Shown here piece by piece: positions 20,980 through 33,160 of a stretch of DNA of 64,000 bases. Origin of the DNA: Alligator mississippiensis (lineage: Eukaryota > Chordata > Crocodylia > Alligatoridae). A program made the position numbers and the translations under genes. Below the pieces are notes generated by a model, which made no database searches, was not told the DNA's origin, and saw nothing but the letters and a program-made list of their open reading frames with translations. The stretch spans positions 235,502,719 through 235,566,718 of the forward strand of contig NC_081824.1 of assembly GCF_030867095.1 (NCBI RefSeq), in the 5' to 3' direction. Positions within the stretch are counted from its first letter, which is position 1; the number at the start of each line of letters is the position of its first letter.

Positions 20980-23900
20980 GTACATTGAAGAAAATGTTAT
21001 GTCAGAAGAATAAATTCTTGAGAGACCAACAAGTGAATAGAGGCTCTGGTGATAGTAGCCACATAAATGCCTAGATGCCAAGCAACCCTTTGCTCTACAG
21101 GCTCTGTAAGAAACAGGACATTGTGGCCTGAATCTACAATACAGTTAAACATACGCTCTACTGAAATCAATTAAATCAACACATGCATAAATTTAATCAG
21201 CTGTTGGATCACGCTGGGGTGCTCAACACATTTCAAGACTGAGCCCTAATGTAGACAGTGATCCTGGCAGGACAGGAATACACGTAGGTACCAGGAGCAG
21301 CTAGAAAGTGGACTGCTGACCCAGGTGGGTGGTGAGGAGGAGAGATAATATGGATACCAACAAAATGCTTGAGAGAATGTATATACGCAAAGGGGCAGAG
21401 TTAAGGGTATAGACTATCTAATTTTTCTAATTTCCAGGCATTGGGGGCTGAATCCTATTTCACTTTATGCACCCCTATGGCCCTTATCCGGCCTTGTAAT
21501 GGCCATTTTTTGGCACTCATACATGGTCAGAAATGCTATTCCATCTGCAGTGTGGATCTGCAAGCATGCACGCAGCTACTGAACATATGCAGTAGACTGT
21601 GCTTGGGCCAGGTGGGCACATAGGACTATACACATGCAACTGCATATGCAAGAGTCTGAAACTATAGTTGGCAAAACCCCGTAATTAGCTAGGGGGAAGG
21701 AAGGAAGGAAAAATACCTCCCATGTTCTAACCCCACAGCTTGTTGGGGGAGGGTGCTTACCCAGGAAGTAGAAGACTTGGCATTTAGGTACCCCCTCATG
21801 TAGAGTGGGATTCAAACTACCACCCCCTCTCAAAGGGAAATCTATGAAACTGGGGGAAGGGACCTGTGAGAGAGCATTCCCACTTCCGTCCTATTGCTTA
21901 TTGATAAATAAATGTGCTGAGACTTTCCCAAGCCATGGTTTCCTTTTTACAAAGTCCCAGACATTTATACTATGCAGCTGCTGTAGTATTTAGTGGAAAA
22001 GGAACTACTGCTACTGGTACAAATGTGAAGCTGCTTGCTACAGTTTTTTAATGTAGTCTCTCTCTTCTCAAAAAAGTGAATCTAAACCTTCCCGCACTAC
22101 AGCTATGCTGTATGCTGTGTTGAAATACTTCCGAGTAACAAGCATACAAAACCCTGACCTGTAAGGAAAGCAGGAAGTATTCTTGGAAATAAAATTATAT
22201 GAACTTAAGAACAAAAAAGTGAAATACTCCCTGTCTTCATAATTTATATTTACTACATTCTAGCAGTTACTTATACAAATATTTTAATAAGCAGTGGGCA
22301 AACAGTTAAGATTTGGATGAGACTCAAGCCATTTTAAGTGCAGTATTAGCCTAAGCATCATTTTTTATGGTTGCATGTATTAGCCTGACATTATTTGTTT
22401 AGCATGCACTGAAAAGGAAATATGTAATCTTCAAGTTAATTTGAACTAGACATTGTGGCATGGGTTTGGGGGTGTAAAAAGTATCAGACAGAAAGGATTT
22501 TTTTTTTATCATTTATGTGTTTGGAAGAAGCTGAAAGCTGCCAGATAGCTTCTTTTCGACAGCTTGGAGTTACTGTTGGGAACAGATCCATGTATGGAAG
22601 CAAAAGCAGAAAAGCACAGATAAGCTGAGATCCAGCTATGCAAACCATGTTTAGAGACACTTAAAGGACAAGCATCCCAACTCCTTTCTTTCTGGTAAAT
22701 TTAGAGAAGCTATCATATGAGGTCTTTTTTTCCATTCCTCTGTACACACAACTGCTGAGCCTTGACAGAGGTAAGTGAAAAGCAATTCAAGTATTTTCTG
22801 TAAATGTACAGCTTAGATGCTGGGTTTCACTTATATTGTGAGAAGAACTGTATATCTGGGGCTGTGCTATAATTCCAAAGAGAATGATTTGGCATAAGAT
22901 TGCAGAGTGGGGGACACTACCCTGAACAGAATTGCTGCTATAAAGATGGAGAAAGTTTCTGACCAAAAGAGCTAAAAAGAGAAGTGTTGCAAAATTGACC
23001 TTTTTATCATCAGCTATTTAGAAATCTGTTGGAGTTTATGAGTTGGCTCATCTTGCCCTTTAATCAGAGACAAAACCAAGACACTTTGAGATGTTATTTT
23101 CTAGAAACTGTGTCTTTCATATGTCTATATAACGAAGACATTAGATTGTTGGGATTTTTTGTGCTTTCGTTTGCCCTACTTTCATTTTGAGAAATGTGTC
23201 TCATTTAACATTGTGGGTTGACTGAATGGACATTAGGAAGAGCTTATTGTAAACGACTGTTGTTTTTCTTGGCACTTGAAGACTATTTCTCAATGTTTCT
23301 CTGAAGATTTGAGGTTGATTACATCCTGTGCGAGGGTTTTTACATGGTTTTAACTGACATGGTTGTATTCTGAAAACCAAAACCTCTGAAAACAGCTGTA
23401 TATATTGTTATGACACTACCCTTCTTTCAGAATTAATATTTCTGGAGTATTAAGACTCATAAAGATAGCTTTCCTTCAAACCAATATCCATTTAATATTA
23501 AATTATATTAACTGTTGTTTGTATATTGTGAAAAGCAACTATTTACCCACATCATATATTGTATCCAACAGGAAAAGTAGTTTATTAAACTGGAACAGAT
23601 GACGGGCTTTCTATCCTAAACCTAAAAGCTTCTTCATTTTGTATTCTACGGTTAAATACATGCGATTTTCAGAGGGCTGCAAAACAGGATTTCTGGATCA
23701 GTTCAGGGGTTTTCAGGTGTTATAATGAGGTATTCAAACTCCTGCTACAAAGAATTAAGTAAAGAAGCTTTCTCATTTTTCAGATGGTTAATCAACTGGA
23801 AACACAGAGATCAGCTTAAGTAAAATTAAATGGAAAGGACTGAAAATTATATAATGAAAATTACTAAAATCAAAGGGCATTTCCAAGGTTACACTAAGCA

Positions 23901-24919
23901 ATGGTCATTTCATAAAGGCAAATTACTAAACCACAAATGTCATGGACATTTTTATTCATAATCAGAATAATTTTTCCCTTGAACTGTTATAATAATAATA
24001 TGTTTGAAATGCAATAGGAATGCTATGATTCTGATTCTAAAGGCTGCCTGCTAAACAGGGATTAAAATGGAGCATTAATTCCTGTTCCTCTTTTCATTTA
24101 CTTGGCATGTTAATGACAAGTTCCACAAAGTGTTGGTTTTCAGACCCTCTACATTTTCTCTGAAAATTTTTGTTTGATTTTCTTTCATTCTTGTTTAATA
24201 AAAGTATTTGAAATTGAGTTGTGGCTGGAATTCTGACTGTGGCAGTCAAACGTTCTTTGTCAATTGATATCTTTTAGAAAACATTCTTTCTGTGGAGAAG
24301 TCAGCAGACAGATGAACTTTGAGGAAACACAGGGAAATGGTAGTCTTAAAATCAACATATGCAAACCTAGGCTTATCTTAAACTATTTATTTATCAAAAA
24401 AATGAACATGTACGCTCCACTGCACATGAAACAATGTAAATCCGTCCTGCATTTTCTGTCAGATTTTATCTTATACTCAAGAAAGTGTTGTGTGCAGCTG
24501 CTGGCACAGGAAGTTTTATGTGCAGCAACTGATGGAGATACCTGACGTTTGCTAGCTATGTCCTAACATTAACTCTGATCCCATTGCGATCGATAATTTT
24601 CATTACACCATTACTTTAAGAAACTGTCCAGTTGTAATGCAACCAAGAACTACACTAAACATCTACAACTAATAACACTAGAAGGGAATCCTGTGCGGGG
24701 GAAAAAATATGCATAAAATGGTACGGTCCAAAGGAGGTATATTTTGTTAGGTAGCTTAATTATTCATTTTGGGGGTTTTTTTGGTGAGTTGTGTGTGGAG
24801 CAATCTTAACTCTTTCATACTGAAAGCTTATAGTTATAGCCTGTGAGTATAGTAAAAGGTATACAGCACAGCTATAGAGATAGATATTTGAAAATGAAGA
24901 CTTTTCTGTGATGCAGCTA
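20980..24919. other. AT-rich, apparently single-copy DNA
   Basis: I recognise almost no repeats here. A block at about 21135-21250 (AATACAGTTAAACATACG..., TAAATTTAATCAGCTGTTGGATCA) resembles an ancient amniote palindromic repeat. A good splice-donor consensus, ACAGAG|GTAAGTG, occurs at about 22768-22778 after a pyrimidine-rich stretch, but no coding exon accompanies it. The 93-codon frame 24264-24545 matches nothing known. Confidence 0.4.
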
Positions 24920-25085
24920 CAGTAAACTCCAGTTAATTCGCCTACAGGATTATTCACCACAGTGGTTTAATTTGCCATTGGTCTGATTCCTCTCCTTTCC
25001 CCCAGTGCCTGATAATTGGTCGCTACTGGTTCATTTGCCATAATTTGCATTCCCTTGGCATTAACAAATTAACCAAAGTTTACTG
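24920..25085. mobile_element. Tigger/mariner-like MITE (166 bp)
   Basis: The left end CAGTAAACTCCAGTTAATT (24920-24938) and the reverse complement of the right end, CAGTAAACTTTGGTTAATT, form terminal inverted repeats matching at most positions. CAGT termini followed by CxxGTTAATT-like sequence are typical of pogo/Tigger-type elements. The left flank is TA and the right flank AA, so a TA duplication is only partly preserved. Confidence 0.55.
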
Positions 25086-25679
25086 AAGTTCCCATGAATA
25101 AATGTCTTTAAAGGCTTTAACAGAGATCCAAAGCCAAGAAAAATTCCACTTGATTTGGATTGGAATTGAAATGAAACCTGCAGAGTTTGGGGTGAAATAT
25201 TTTAGGCCCTGGGAATTTATTGTTGGACCTTTTCTCTCTCTCCTCTATCTAAAGGTCAGAAGGAATAATTTCATCTTTAGCAAAGTACGATTGAGGCAGG
25301 TTGAAATTGTGTCAAAATATGCAGTGAAAAAAATCCCTAGAATCCCAATAAAGAAGCTTTATCCCACGACAGAGCTTGGTGTACTATTGCTGCACATACA
25401 TTTGCTGGGGGGGCACCTATCTCCTCATACTAGTGAATCTAAGATGAGCACACATGGCCAGGCCCAGTGAGTGCTATAGGGTGCTGACCTTCCTTGCCTG
25501 CCATTGATTTCAGAGGGAAGACTATTGTGTCTATGGTGAGAGAACAACAAAGTGCCATCTCACTCTTTTCCCCTTGCCAGTCCATGGCAGAAAATGGAAG
25601 GTGATGTTCAGTCTCTGTGAAAAGCTGCCTTTGCCATCAAGTGTTAACAAAATATCCTGTGAGGCGTGGGGGCACAGCA
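25086..25679. other. Intergenic DNA, nothing recognised
   Basis: The 122-codon plus-strand frame 25102-25470 has no domain I recognise and lacks supporting splice or promoter context. Confidence 0.4.
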
Positions 25680-25875
25680 CCAGAATCACAAGGGTTCAGT
25701 TCTGTTTCTAGCTCTGAGACTGACCTGCTAAGTAAGCTTGAGCAAGTCCCTCTTCTTTTCTGTGCTGGGTTGCCCCTCCCATGTTTATGTCTTGTCTTCT
25801 CTCTGGGACAGGGACTGCTCCTTACCAATGTGTTCACACAGTGCCCAGCACAAAGCTGCCAAGATGCCAGGAGAG
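25680..25875 (+). repeat. MIR/CORE-SINE-like remnant
   Basis: Successive blocks match the old SINE layout: GGGTTCAGTTCTG, AGCTCTGAGACTGACCTGCT, TTGAGCAAGTCCCTC, then TTTATGTCTTGTCTTCTCTC, GGGACAGGGACTG and CAGTGCCCAGCACAA. This order (tRNA-derived part, core, then a promoter-distal 'gcccagcacaa' end) is typical of amniote MIR-type SINEs. The 92- and 99-codon frames here are repeat-derived. Confidence 0.6.
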
Positions 25876-27717
25876 GACTCCAGGCACTGACATGACATAA
25901 AAAGCAACAATGAAAAATAAAGCAGCAAATGCACAATGGCTACAATTTTCATAAGTGCCTATTGATTTGGAGTGGACCAGGGCTTGCATGCAAAACTGGG
26001 GAAACTTAAAGGGGCTGGTTATTATAAGGTGGGTGTGTGAAGTGGTACATTGCTTCCTAGAAAACATTTCAGCTGTCTCAGGTTAGCCACACAGAGGCTA
26101 GTTACTTTGAGGGCAGGTAAGGGTTTTCCCACAGTGGCCTGGAGCTCAGCACAGGGTGCAAAATCCAGCCAGAAGCTGGATGAATCAGCCCATGCCAAAC
26201 TCTGTACACCTGTGGCTGCACAGCTAGTATTTCCCAAGATAGCTACATTGAAGGCATTGTAGGTTTGTCCTTGTTACACAGCTGTGACTCGCATGTGAAA
26301 TCACAAATTGCTTTTGAAACTTTTGGCCTGTGTCCCCAAGAGGTATCAAATGAGCTTTGTTATATTTTCAAATATGCCTAAGTGGTAAAGGAACACTCTT
26401 TGCAGAGCTTGGGCTCCTAAACCACATATGCACTCTAAAAAACACAAGGTCTGTTTACATCAGCTACATAACGCTGGTTCCTGCAAGCTGCACAGTCTGT
26501 TGTGGAAGACAGAATCACATGGTCACAGGTTATACCATGACACTGAAGAAGATAGGAGGGCTACACCATGCAATCACATTGAAGAAAATTTTGCAAACTG
26601 AAGCCAGCTAATAGCAACTCCTGGGCATGCCCTTCCCCTTCAGATGGATAAAATATTTCCATCCCAGATCCTGGAGGATAAAGAGTCTTAAACTGTTCTC
26701 AGCTTTTCCTTTGAAAAGTCAGATACAAGCTTTGTAGAGTTCCTGGTAAAGCATCAATAGACAATTCCATTCCTCTGCTGAGAGATCTTTTTTTACATCA
26801 TCTTTAAAGATTCTTTCTATACTTCCAAACAAAATCAAAAGGGAGCTTCTCTCCCTTCAGCCTAGGTTTTAAAGCACACTCCTTACTGTAGTGTTTTAGC
26901 ATATTCCGGCTATGCATTAAGCAACAAGACTAACAGCTGTCCATGTGGTTCCTTCTTTTTCTCATCCTCTTCCAGTGTCGAGAATTATATATGCAATGCA
27001 ATGTTTTGTTTTGTGTGGGGGAATTATAAACACACTGCTCTGTGTTTATAACAGAGAAGGCAGGCTGAAAGCAGCAAAAGGTGGGCAGGCTTATGATGGT
27101 CCTTAGTTCTGAGATTTCATTTCATAGTCTTGGACCAGCCCCTGAGAATGATGAGGTAAGCAGCTCTTTTCAAACTAACAGCAACAAGCTGTCATAACTT
27201 CAGCTAAAGTGGAACAGGCCTAGAAAATTGGGATTTGAAACTATTTAATTAAACAGAGCCAACTTTCCAGGAGGGAAAGTGCAATAAGGACGTTCAGATT
27301 TGCCATTTGCAAAATCCACATGTAAATGATGTATTTGGCATTCCAGAACAGATTAAATGCATTTATGACAGTATTTGCTATTTGCCTTCTGTTTTGCTTA
27401 GTAACAAGTGTATTTCCAGCACGTTCTATACATGCATGGCTGTCATTGCTGGCTCTTTTTAAATAAAAGTAGAACTTCAAAAGCAAAGTGTAACATGCAC
27501 CCCTGGAGTTATTCCTGCCAGATTCTCCATTAATGGAGCTTCATTGCCTCTGGTAGAGCCATAGAGACATATGTGAGCAAATGATCCACCCCACAGTGCC
27601 TTTCAAAACTAAGCTATTCGGGGCATCACTGGTCAGGGGGCCTACACTCTCTGCCCACCTCATGCAGTGTACCACAGAGTGGAAAGAAACCTAAGCTCTT
27701 TGCATGGTTGACTAGAT
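25876..27717. other. Intergenic DNA, nothing recognised
   Basis: Mixed to AT-rich composition. Short overlapping ORFs on both strands at 25834-26262 and 27241-27486 carry no recognised domain. Confidence 0.4.
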
Positions 27718-28012
27718 CAGTGATTCTCAGCCAGGGTGTTCCAGCATCATGGGGTGCCTTAAGAGCTTTTCAGGGGTACAGCAAAATACTAACACAGTTA
27801 GGTGCGCAAACACAATTTGCAAGACAAACCCAGAGATTTCAAATAGGTGTCAACAGTATTAAATACATGCTGACCTAATGTGGTCTATATGAGTTCTTTG
27901 CAATGAAAGAATTGCTCTTCTAATATTTTCCCAGGGCTGTCTTGAATCTAGCCAGGGGTTCCTTGAATTCATCAAGAGGTGACTTGAATTCTCAAAAGAT
28001 TGAGAACTGTTG
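27718..28012 (+). mobile_element. hAT/Charlie-like MITE with perfect 8-bp TSD
   Basis: The left end CAGTGATTCTCAGCC and the right end GATTGAGAACTGTTG are inverted relatives of the CAGTGGTTCTCAACC terminus used by Charlie-type hAT elements. The element is bounded by GACTAGAT at 27710-27717 and an identical GACTAGAT at 28013-28020. Related copies lie at 51659 and 61718. At 295 bp it has no coding capacity. Confidence 0.8.
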
Positions 28013-28116
28013 GACTAGATAGTGTTTATGCCCTCTGAGAGCTGTAGAGGTACAGTGGGCTCCAAATAACTGCCAGCAAAATACATACAATAGATAAGGT
28101 TTAGTTATGTAGTCAT

Positions 28117-28484
28117 AGGGTGTGTCTCTATGTGCATTTACACCAGCTTAAATTTACTGTGCAGTAAGCAGGAATAGGTCAGCAGCTACACGTGCAAGTG
28201 TTAAAGCACATTAACGCTATGTATGGACTGACTTGGAACTAAAGTTAGTCCCAAGTCAGTCCACACTCTGTTACTGTGCAGTAAGGTGTCTACACATGCA
28301 TTACTGTGCAGTAACTAATCAAGTGTAAATTTGATACCTGCATGATGCAGATATCAAATTTGCACTCAAGTCAGCATAAGTTGCCATATTTACTGCTGAG
28401 TACGGGCATGCACGTGTAGATGCACACCTATACTGTGCAGTAATTTCGGTTACTGCCCAATAAATGTGCATATATAGACCTGCT
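28117..28484. mobile_element. Fold-back MITE with two internal hairpins
   Basis: The ends GTGTCTCTATGTGCATTTA (28122-28140) and TAAATGTGCATATATAGAC (28461-28479) are imperfect inverted repeats. TACTGTGCAGTAA recurs five or so times inside. The first hairpin is 28224-28263, with a perfect 13-bp outer arm TGGACTGACTTGG. The second is 28322-28366, with 22-bp arms matching at 20 positions around a single base. The 68-codon minus frame is chance. The related element at 34584-34840 shares the TACTGTGCAG / GTCTACACA vocabulary. Confidence 0.65.
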
Positions 28485-29290
28485 TGCAGAATCACAAAAA
28501 AGTGGGGCTGGGAGGAAGTAGTCACCCTGCTGCTCTACAAGGTTTAGTAACAAGTAACACCTATCACAGAAGACAGAGAGTGCTATTATGGGGCTTAGAA
28601 ACTATTCACCAAGAGACTACCCATGCCTAGTCCTTGACCTAGATGAGGACTGGATCCAAAGCCGGCTGAGGTCAATGGGAGTCTTTCCATAGACTTCAGT
28701 GGACTCTACTTAGATCCTGCTTGTACTGAAAGCACCTGCCCATTCCCTTGCCTTTCTTGAGGAATTTCTGTGCTTTATATACAGTGCTAGATGTAACATT
28801 AACAGCCTTACCCTTGTTATATACTATTGAGTTTGCTATTGATTCTATTTCCTATGTTCGAAGGGAAGAGAATTAATGTAAATTGTGTTCTGGACCCAGC
28901 CTATTGAAGCCAGTGGTACACATGCCAACATTTGCCTCTTTTGAAGAAAGAGGTTAATTTTGTTAAAATGTTCATCAAAAAACAATATGTGCAAGAGAGC
29001 ATATGCTAGTCATTTCCAGTACCCTCACATAAGAGGAAATAGGGCCTGCTGCCAATGAGCAACCCAGAGATATACAAAACACTCCATTCTAAAATACAGT
29101 CTGTTAATATGTGTGAAGATAAAACTCTGCGAAGCATGAACTTCAGGCAGTTCTGTGAAGCAGTCATACCACACCCTGGAGTGATGGGAATAATGCACAA
29201 CAATTTTATACTCTGTTGTTTAACTTTGTTTAAACAACTTTGTTGTTTAACACTCCAAATAGTGCTAAAGATGGCTAAGTGAACAGGTTG
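28485..29290. other. Intergenic DNA with one ancient palindrome
   Basis: About 28636-28725 carries GGTCAATGGGAGTCTTTCC and the partial mirror ATAGACTTCAGTGG, the centre of an ancient amniote palindromic repeat. The remainder shows nothing recognisable. Confidence 0.4.
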
Positions 29291-29917
29291 TAGGGGTGTG
29301 CGAAGCAGGCCCTATTCAATTTGGATTCAGATTCGGCCTGAATCAAGGACAGCGATTCAATTTGTTGATTCAGATCACTGTCCCTGATTCGATTTGGCCG
29401 AATCCGAATCTGAAGATTCAATGCTGATTTGGAGAATCAGCAATTCAACCATAGGCACAGCTTTAAATGTTTTTTCTACACCTTGAGGTGCCAGCGTGGC
29501 TCGTGATTCCTGTGATGCTGGGGTGCATGGAGCGTCTCACAGGAGTGGGGGGGCCTCCACATGCTTGGCGGCGAACCCAGAAGTGGACCAGAAGTACTCA
29601 CGAAGCCGGAGAGGCACTTCTGGGTCTGCTGCCGAGCGTGCTGGGGAGTCCCCCGCGCTCCTCTGGGACACTCCATGTGCCCCTGCATTGCAGCATTCAC
29701 GAGCCCCTGCTACCTAGAGGTATGTAGAAAAAACATTCAAAACTGTGTCCGAATCGCCGAATCTTTGCGAATCTCTCCAAACTGATTCAGAGGGTTCCGA
29801 TTTGATTCAGAGAGATTAAAGGGTCCTCTAATTGAATTTGGATTTGGAGATTTGGCCATCAAATTGGGCCGAATCTCCACCTAATTGAATCAGGGACCGA
29901 ACCTTTGCACAGCCCTA
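29291..29917 (-). mobile_element. hAT-like element, TAGGG family, copy 3 (627 bp, inverted)
   Basis: In the opposite orientation to copies 1 and 2, it begins TAGGGGTGTGCGAAGC and ends GCACAGCCCTA. The flanks ACAGGTTG (29283-29290) and ATAGGTTG (29918-29925) match at 7 of 8 positions, the best terminal evidence for this family. The central GC-rich region is shorter than in copy 1 and keeps only an 11-bp inverted pair (ACCCAGAAGTG / CACTTCTGGGT), so this copy has an internal deletion. The 86-, 74- and 73-codon frames are chance. Confidence 0.85.
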
Positions 29918-30020
29918 ATAGGTTGGACCAGATGCCATAGAACTTTTACAAGACATAAGGAACAGGACAGATCCTATCACTAATGTGTCATATGAGTGGA
30001 TACTATCCCATGAAGTATGC

Positions 30021-30358
30021 CAGAGTAGCAAACCTGTACCATGTGTGCCACAAGTGGCATGGGTAGCATCTGCATGTGGCACACAGCAGATTAGGGAGGG
30101 AACAAGCAGCACAGAAGCAGAGAGGGCAAGGAACAGAAAGCAGAGCACAAGGAAGGGAGCAGAAAGCAGAGGATCAGTTTGGGTACGGAGCACAAGGCAA
30201 GGAGCAGAAAGCCCCACAGCAGGTTATTCAGGGAGCACAGGGCAGGCAGCAGAAAACAAGAGTATATCAGGCAAAGGAAGTGGTTTGGAGTGGCACTCAG
30301 AAAGGATGCAACATAGTTTAATTTGTGGCATAGCTGCTGAAAAAGTTGGCCCTCTCAG
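30021..30358 (+). mobile_element. hAT-like MITE, 'GGTGGTCAAC' family, copy 2
   Basis: It starts CAGAGTAGCAAACC and ends AGTTGGCCCTCTCAG, bounded by AAGTATGC (30013-30020) and AAGTATTC (30359-30366), a 7/8 TSD. The interior is unusually purine-rich, with GGAGCAGAAAGCAGAG-type words repeated, and shares GTGCCACAAGTGGCA / GTGGCACA blocks with the copies at 2499 (inverted) and 40599. The purine strand is open in several frames (131 and 100 codons), which explains the ORFs. Confidence 0.7.
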
Positions 30359-30366
30359 AAGTATTC

Positions 30367-32119
30367 AATTGCTTTTATAATTTGTTTCTTGTTACATTAT
30401 GGAAGGGATGGCTGCTGTTCAATACTTAAGGACGAGTTTTGCACTGACAGCAGGATCACAACCATTTGATTACATATGAAGATTACAGTACATCCTCAGA
30501 GTTGCAGCACAAGCACTGGAAGAGAATGTATCTACTGAAAATTTACAACTAACTTGGTTAACTTATGAATTGACATTAATTTAGAGCTGTGTCCCTTAAC
30601 AAATTTAGTACCGCTCCCACACCATACAAAAATGGCAAAAAAAATCTAATATATCTATAAAAGTAATTTTGTTTATCTAGTGCTATAAACATTATTGTGG
30701 GAAGAAACAGGCTAAACCAGGAGAATTCTTCTAGGTGCAACATAAGCTGGTCTGGAATAGCCTCCTAAGGGAGGTTAATGTCCTGCCAATGCACTGTAGA
30801 GAACAATCACATAATGGTAGGCATACAAAAAGATGGTATAATAGATCTTATCCATCTCAAAGCTCTTTGGTGCTTCATATCATTCGTGCTTTGGGTATAT
30901 CATTCGGTTTAAGTGCCCTTTAGTTTTATGCTAATTCTCTGCTCTTTTCTGGGAAACAGCTGGGATTCCTCCTGTATGATGTTTGCCTGGTTGTATACAC
31001 TCTATAGATATTAAAAAGTTTTTTTGGAAGTTAACAGATTAGCCACCAGTCTCATCAGCATGTACCATTTCCTGCTCTTCTAAGAAAGTTGTCAGTGCTT
31101 TCATCGGGACATTTATATGGCTTGTTTTTCTTTCGTCTTGCATAAGCAAAAACAGTGACTTACAGAAACACATAAAAGTGGAAAAATAACTGCTTGGAAG
31201 ATGCAGGAATGTTGCCAGCAAAATTACTGCAAACTTTTTATCCCCTGCCTCCAGGGTCTTTTGAATTACTTTCCAAGCCCTCTCTGTGCATAGAACTTTC
31301 CCCTCACACTATCTCCCTACCCCCAGGCCTCACATCTTATCTGAGATCCCTCTCCTGGAACAGAATTCGACAGCACTCCCTAAAGAGGCTGTCAGTCTGC
31401 TCTGTAACAGCTAGAGAGGTCACCATGGAAAGAACCTTTTCCTTCCTCCCTACTCAATGGAGCTGACATATTAACACTAGAGCACTTCCAGCACAGAGAG
31501 TGAGAGGCCAGGATCAGGAATCAAAACTGAGCCCCTGCAACATACAGCATTGGGACCAGCTGCTGGGCCAGTGATGCCCTTGAGGAAGAATTGATTGGCA
31601 CCTCACAAACCCACACAAGATGGGGAAAAAATGGCCATTATTTTATATGATAAAAATAATTAATTGTCCCTTGGGAGGCATCCCTAAGCCACAAGTTAGA
31701 GTAATATGAAAATGTCATTTACCTATCCTTGCAGTTTTTTGCATGTGAGTGGGGACAGGGTAAAGGGATATGTGCATAAGTGAATATTAACATGTGTGTG
31801 CATGTGTGTACATTGCCTGTGACTGTGTGAATGTGAATGTGCACATGTGGGTGGTAAATGAAGATATAAGTACTGAAAGGCAAAATTGGATGAAATGGAA
31901 AAGAGAAAAACATATTCTGATCTCAGAAATATCATGGTCAGCATGCATAAAATCACCACATTGTGCTCATTTAATTTTCTCCTTAAAACTTCCATCTGCC
32001 ATCCTGCCTACAGATCATTCTTTACTGGCACTAGTGAGGTAAATGGTCAGTTGAGATTTCTGTCTAGTCTGCCCATCCTGTATGTCTGACACCTACACTA
32101 TCAGATCTTCAAAATATGG
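30367..32119. other. Intergenic DNA with a TG-rich microsatellite
   Basis: About 31785-31860 is a degenerate (TG)/(CATG) tract. No exon was recognised. The 90-codon frames 31194-31466 and 31723-31995 have no domain, and the latter is the antisense of the TG tract. Confidence 0.45.
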
Positions 32120-32205
32120 GTGCCCTTTTTACTTCTCTCTATAACACCTAGCACAGCGGAGCTTTGACTTGGCTTGTCAGTTGCTATCAGAATACAAATA
32201 ATAAT
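32120..32205 (+). repeat. MIR-like SINE 3' end with AAT tail
   Basis: CTATAACACCTAGCACAGCGG, then TTGCTATCAGAATACAAATAATAAT corresponds to the 3' end of a MIR/CORE-type SINE with its A/T-rich tail. A DNA transposon starts directly in the tail. Confidence 0.5.
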
Positions 32206-32754
32206 ACCATATTTATTGCATTAAAAATGCCCTGGAATATAATACACATTTTGCTTTTGAAGGGCAGAATCAAGAAAAACGATTTTTGCAGAGGTATAGG
32301 CACATCAATCTGGGAAAGAACCTAATCTTCAGCTGACTCGCCTTTCCTTTCCTGTATAAATAAAGCTGAAATCCTAACTGCTGCTGAATGCTGGTCTCCA
32401 TGGGTAGATCTATGATTTTGAAAAAAGTTTAAGTGTCTTGAAAACTTTGAAATAGGAGGAGAGAGACCAGGAACACATAAGAAGCTGCAGCCCTAAGGTT
32501 AGCTTTAGCATCAAGACCAATAACAAGGAGAAATGATCATTAACACCTATGGAGTGAAGAACAATGAAACATTAAGTCAATTGACTCCTTCAGTTGCCTG
32601 AATAGTAATGCAACAGTTGAAAAAGGAATCAAAGCAAAATACTTCTATCCTGGGCAGAAAATCAGCTTCCCTGTTTAATGCACATGCCCCAATTTGGTAT
32701 GTTGATTTGGGGGTGGGGGAGGTGGGCTACATGTTGTACGCGAGAAAATATGGT
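32206..32754. mobile_element. DNA transposon with ACCATATTT termini
   Basis: The left end ACCATATTTATTGCATTAAA and the right end (reverse-complemented) ACCATATTTTCTCGCG form inverted termini. AATAAT directly precedes 32206 and directly follows 32754, but the left side is the AAT tail of a SINE, so a true target duplication cannot be distinguished from the tail. No transposase frame; superfamily unassigned. Confidence 0.5.
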
Positions 32755-33160
32755 AATAATCACCCCGATGTCAAGATCATGTTATCTGTAAAGAAATTTC
32801 CTAATGTTATTGGTGGAAGATCCAAAGCATGGGCCTTATCAAACTAGATTGCACCAAGGACTTGGCAGCACTGTCCAGAGCACAGTTCTATATATGTGAA
32901 GCAGGGCCTGTTCCATCTCTAAATTTGCTTGTCAGTGAAGCCCTGCTGCTGCCTTTCATTCAGGTTTTATCCTGTTTTGTTTTGTTGGTGTCTACTGTCA
33001 GTTCAGCTGCTTCTGAGGCCCCACTACACCTGTCCCTCCAGAACAAGTAGAATTGTGCCACTGGGTTTGACATTGGCTTATTTGGTCTATTGTCCCTCTG
33101 TGTGATGTTTGCAGTGTTCATATATAGTGGAATCTTCAGCTCTGCCTCAGACCATTGGCA
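32755..33160. other. Intergenic DNA, nothing recognised
   Basis: No repeat or exon was identified. Confidence 0.4.

Noticed and set aside
29467..29785. Overlapping 73-86 codon ORFs near 29.5 kb
   Set aside because: They occupy three frames over the same GC-rich hAT core and have no family match.
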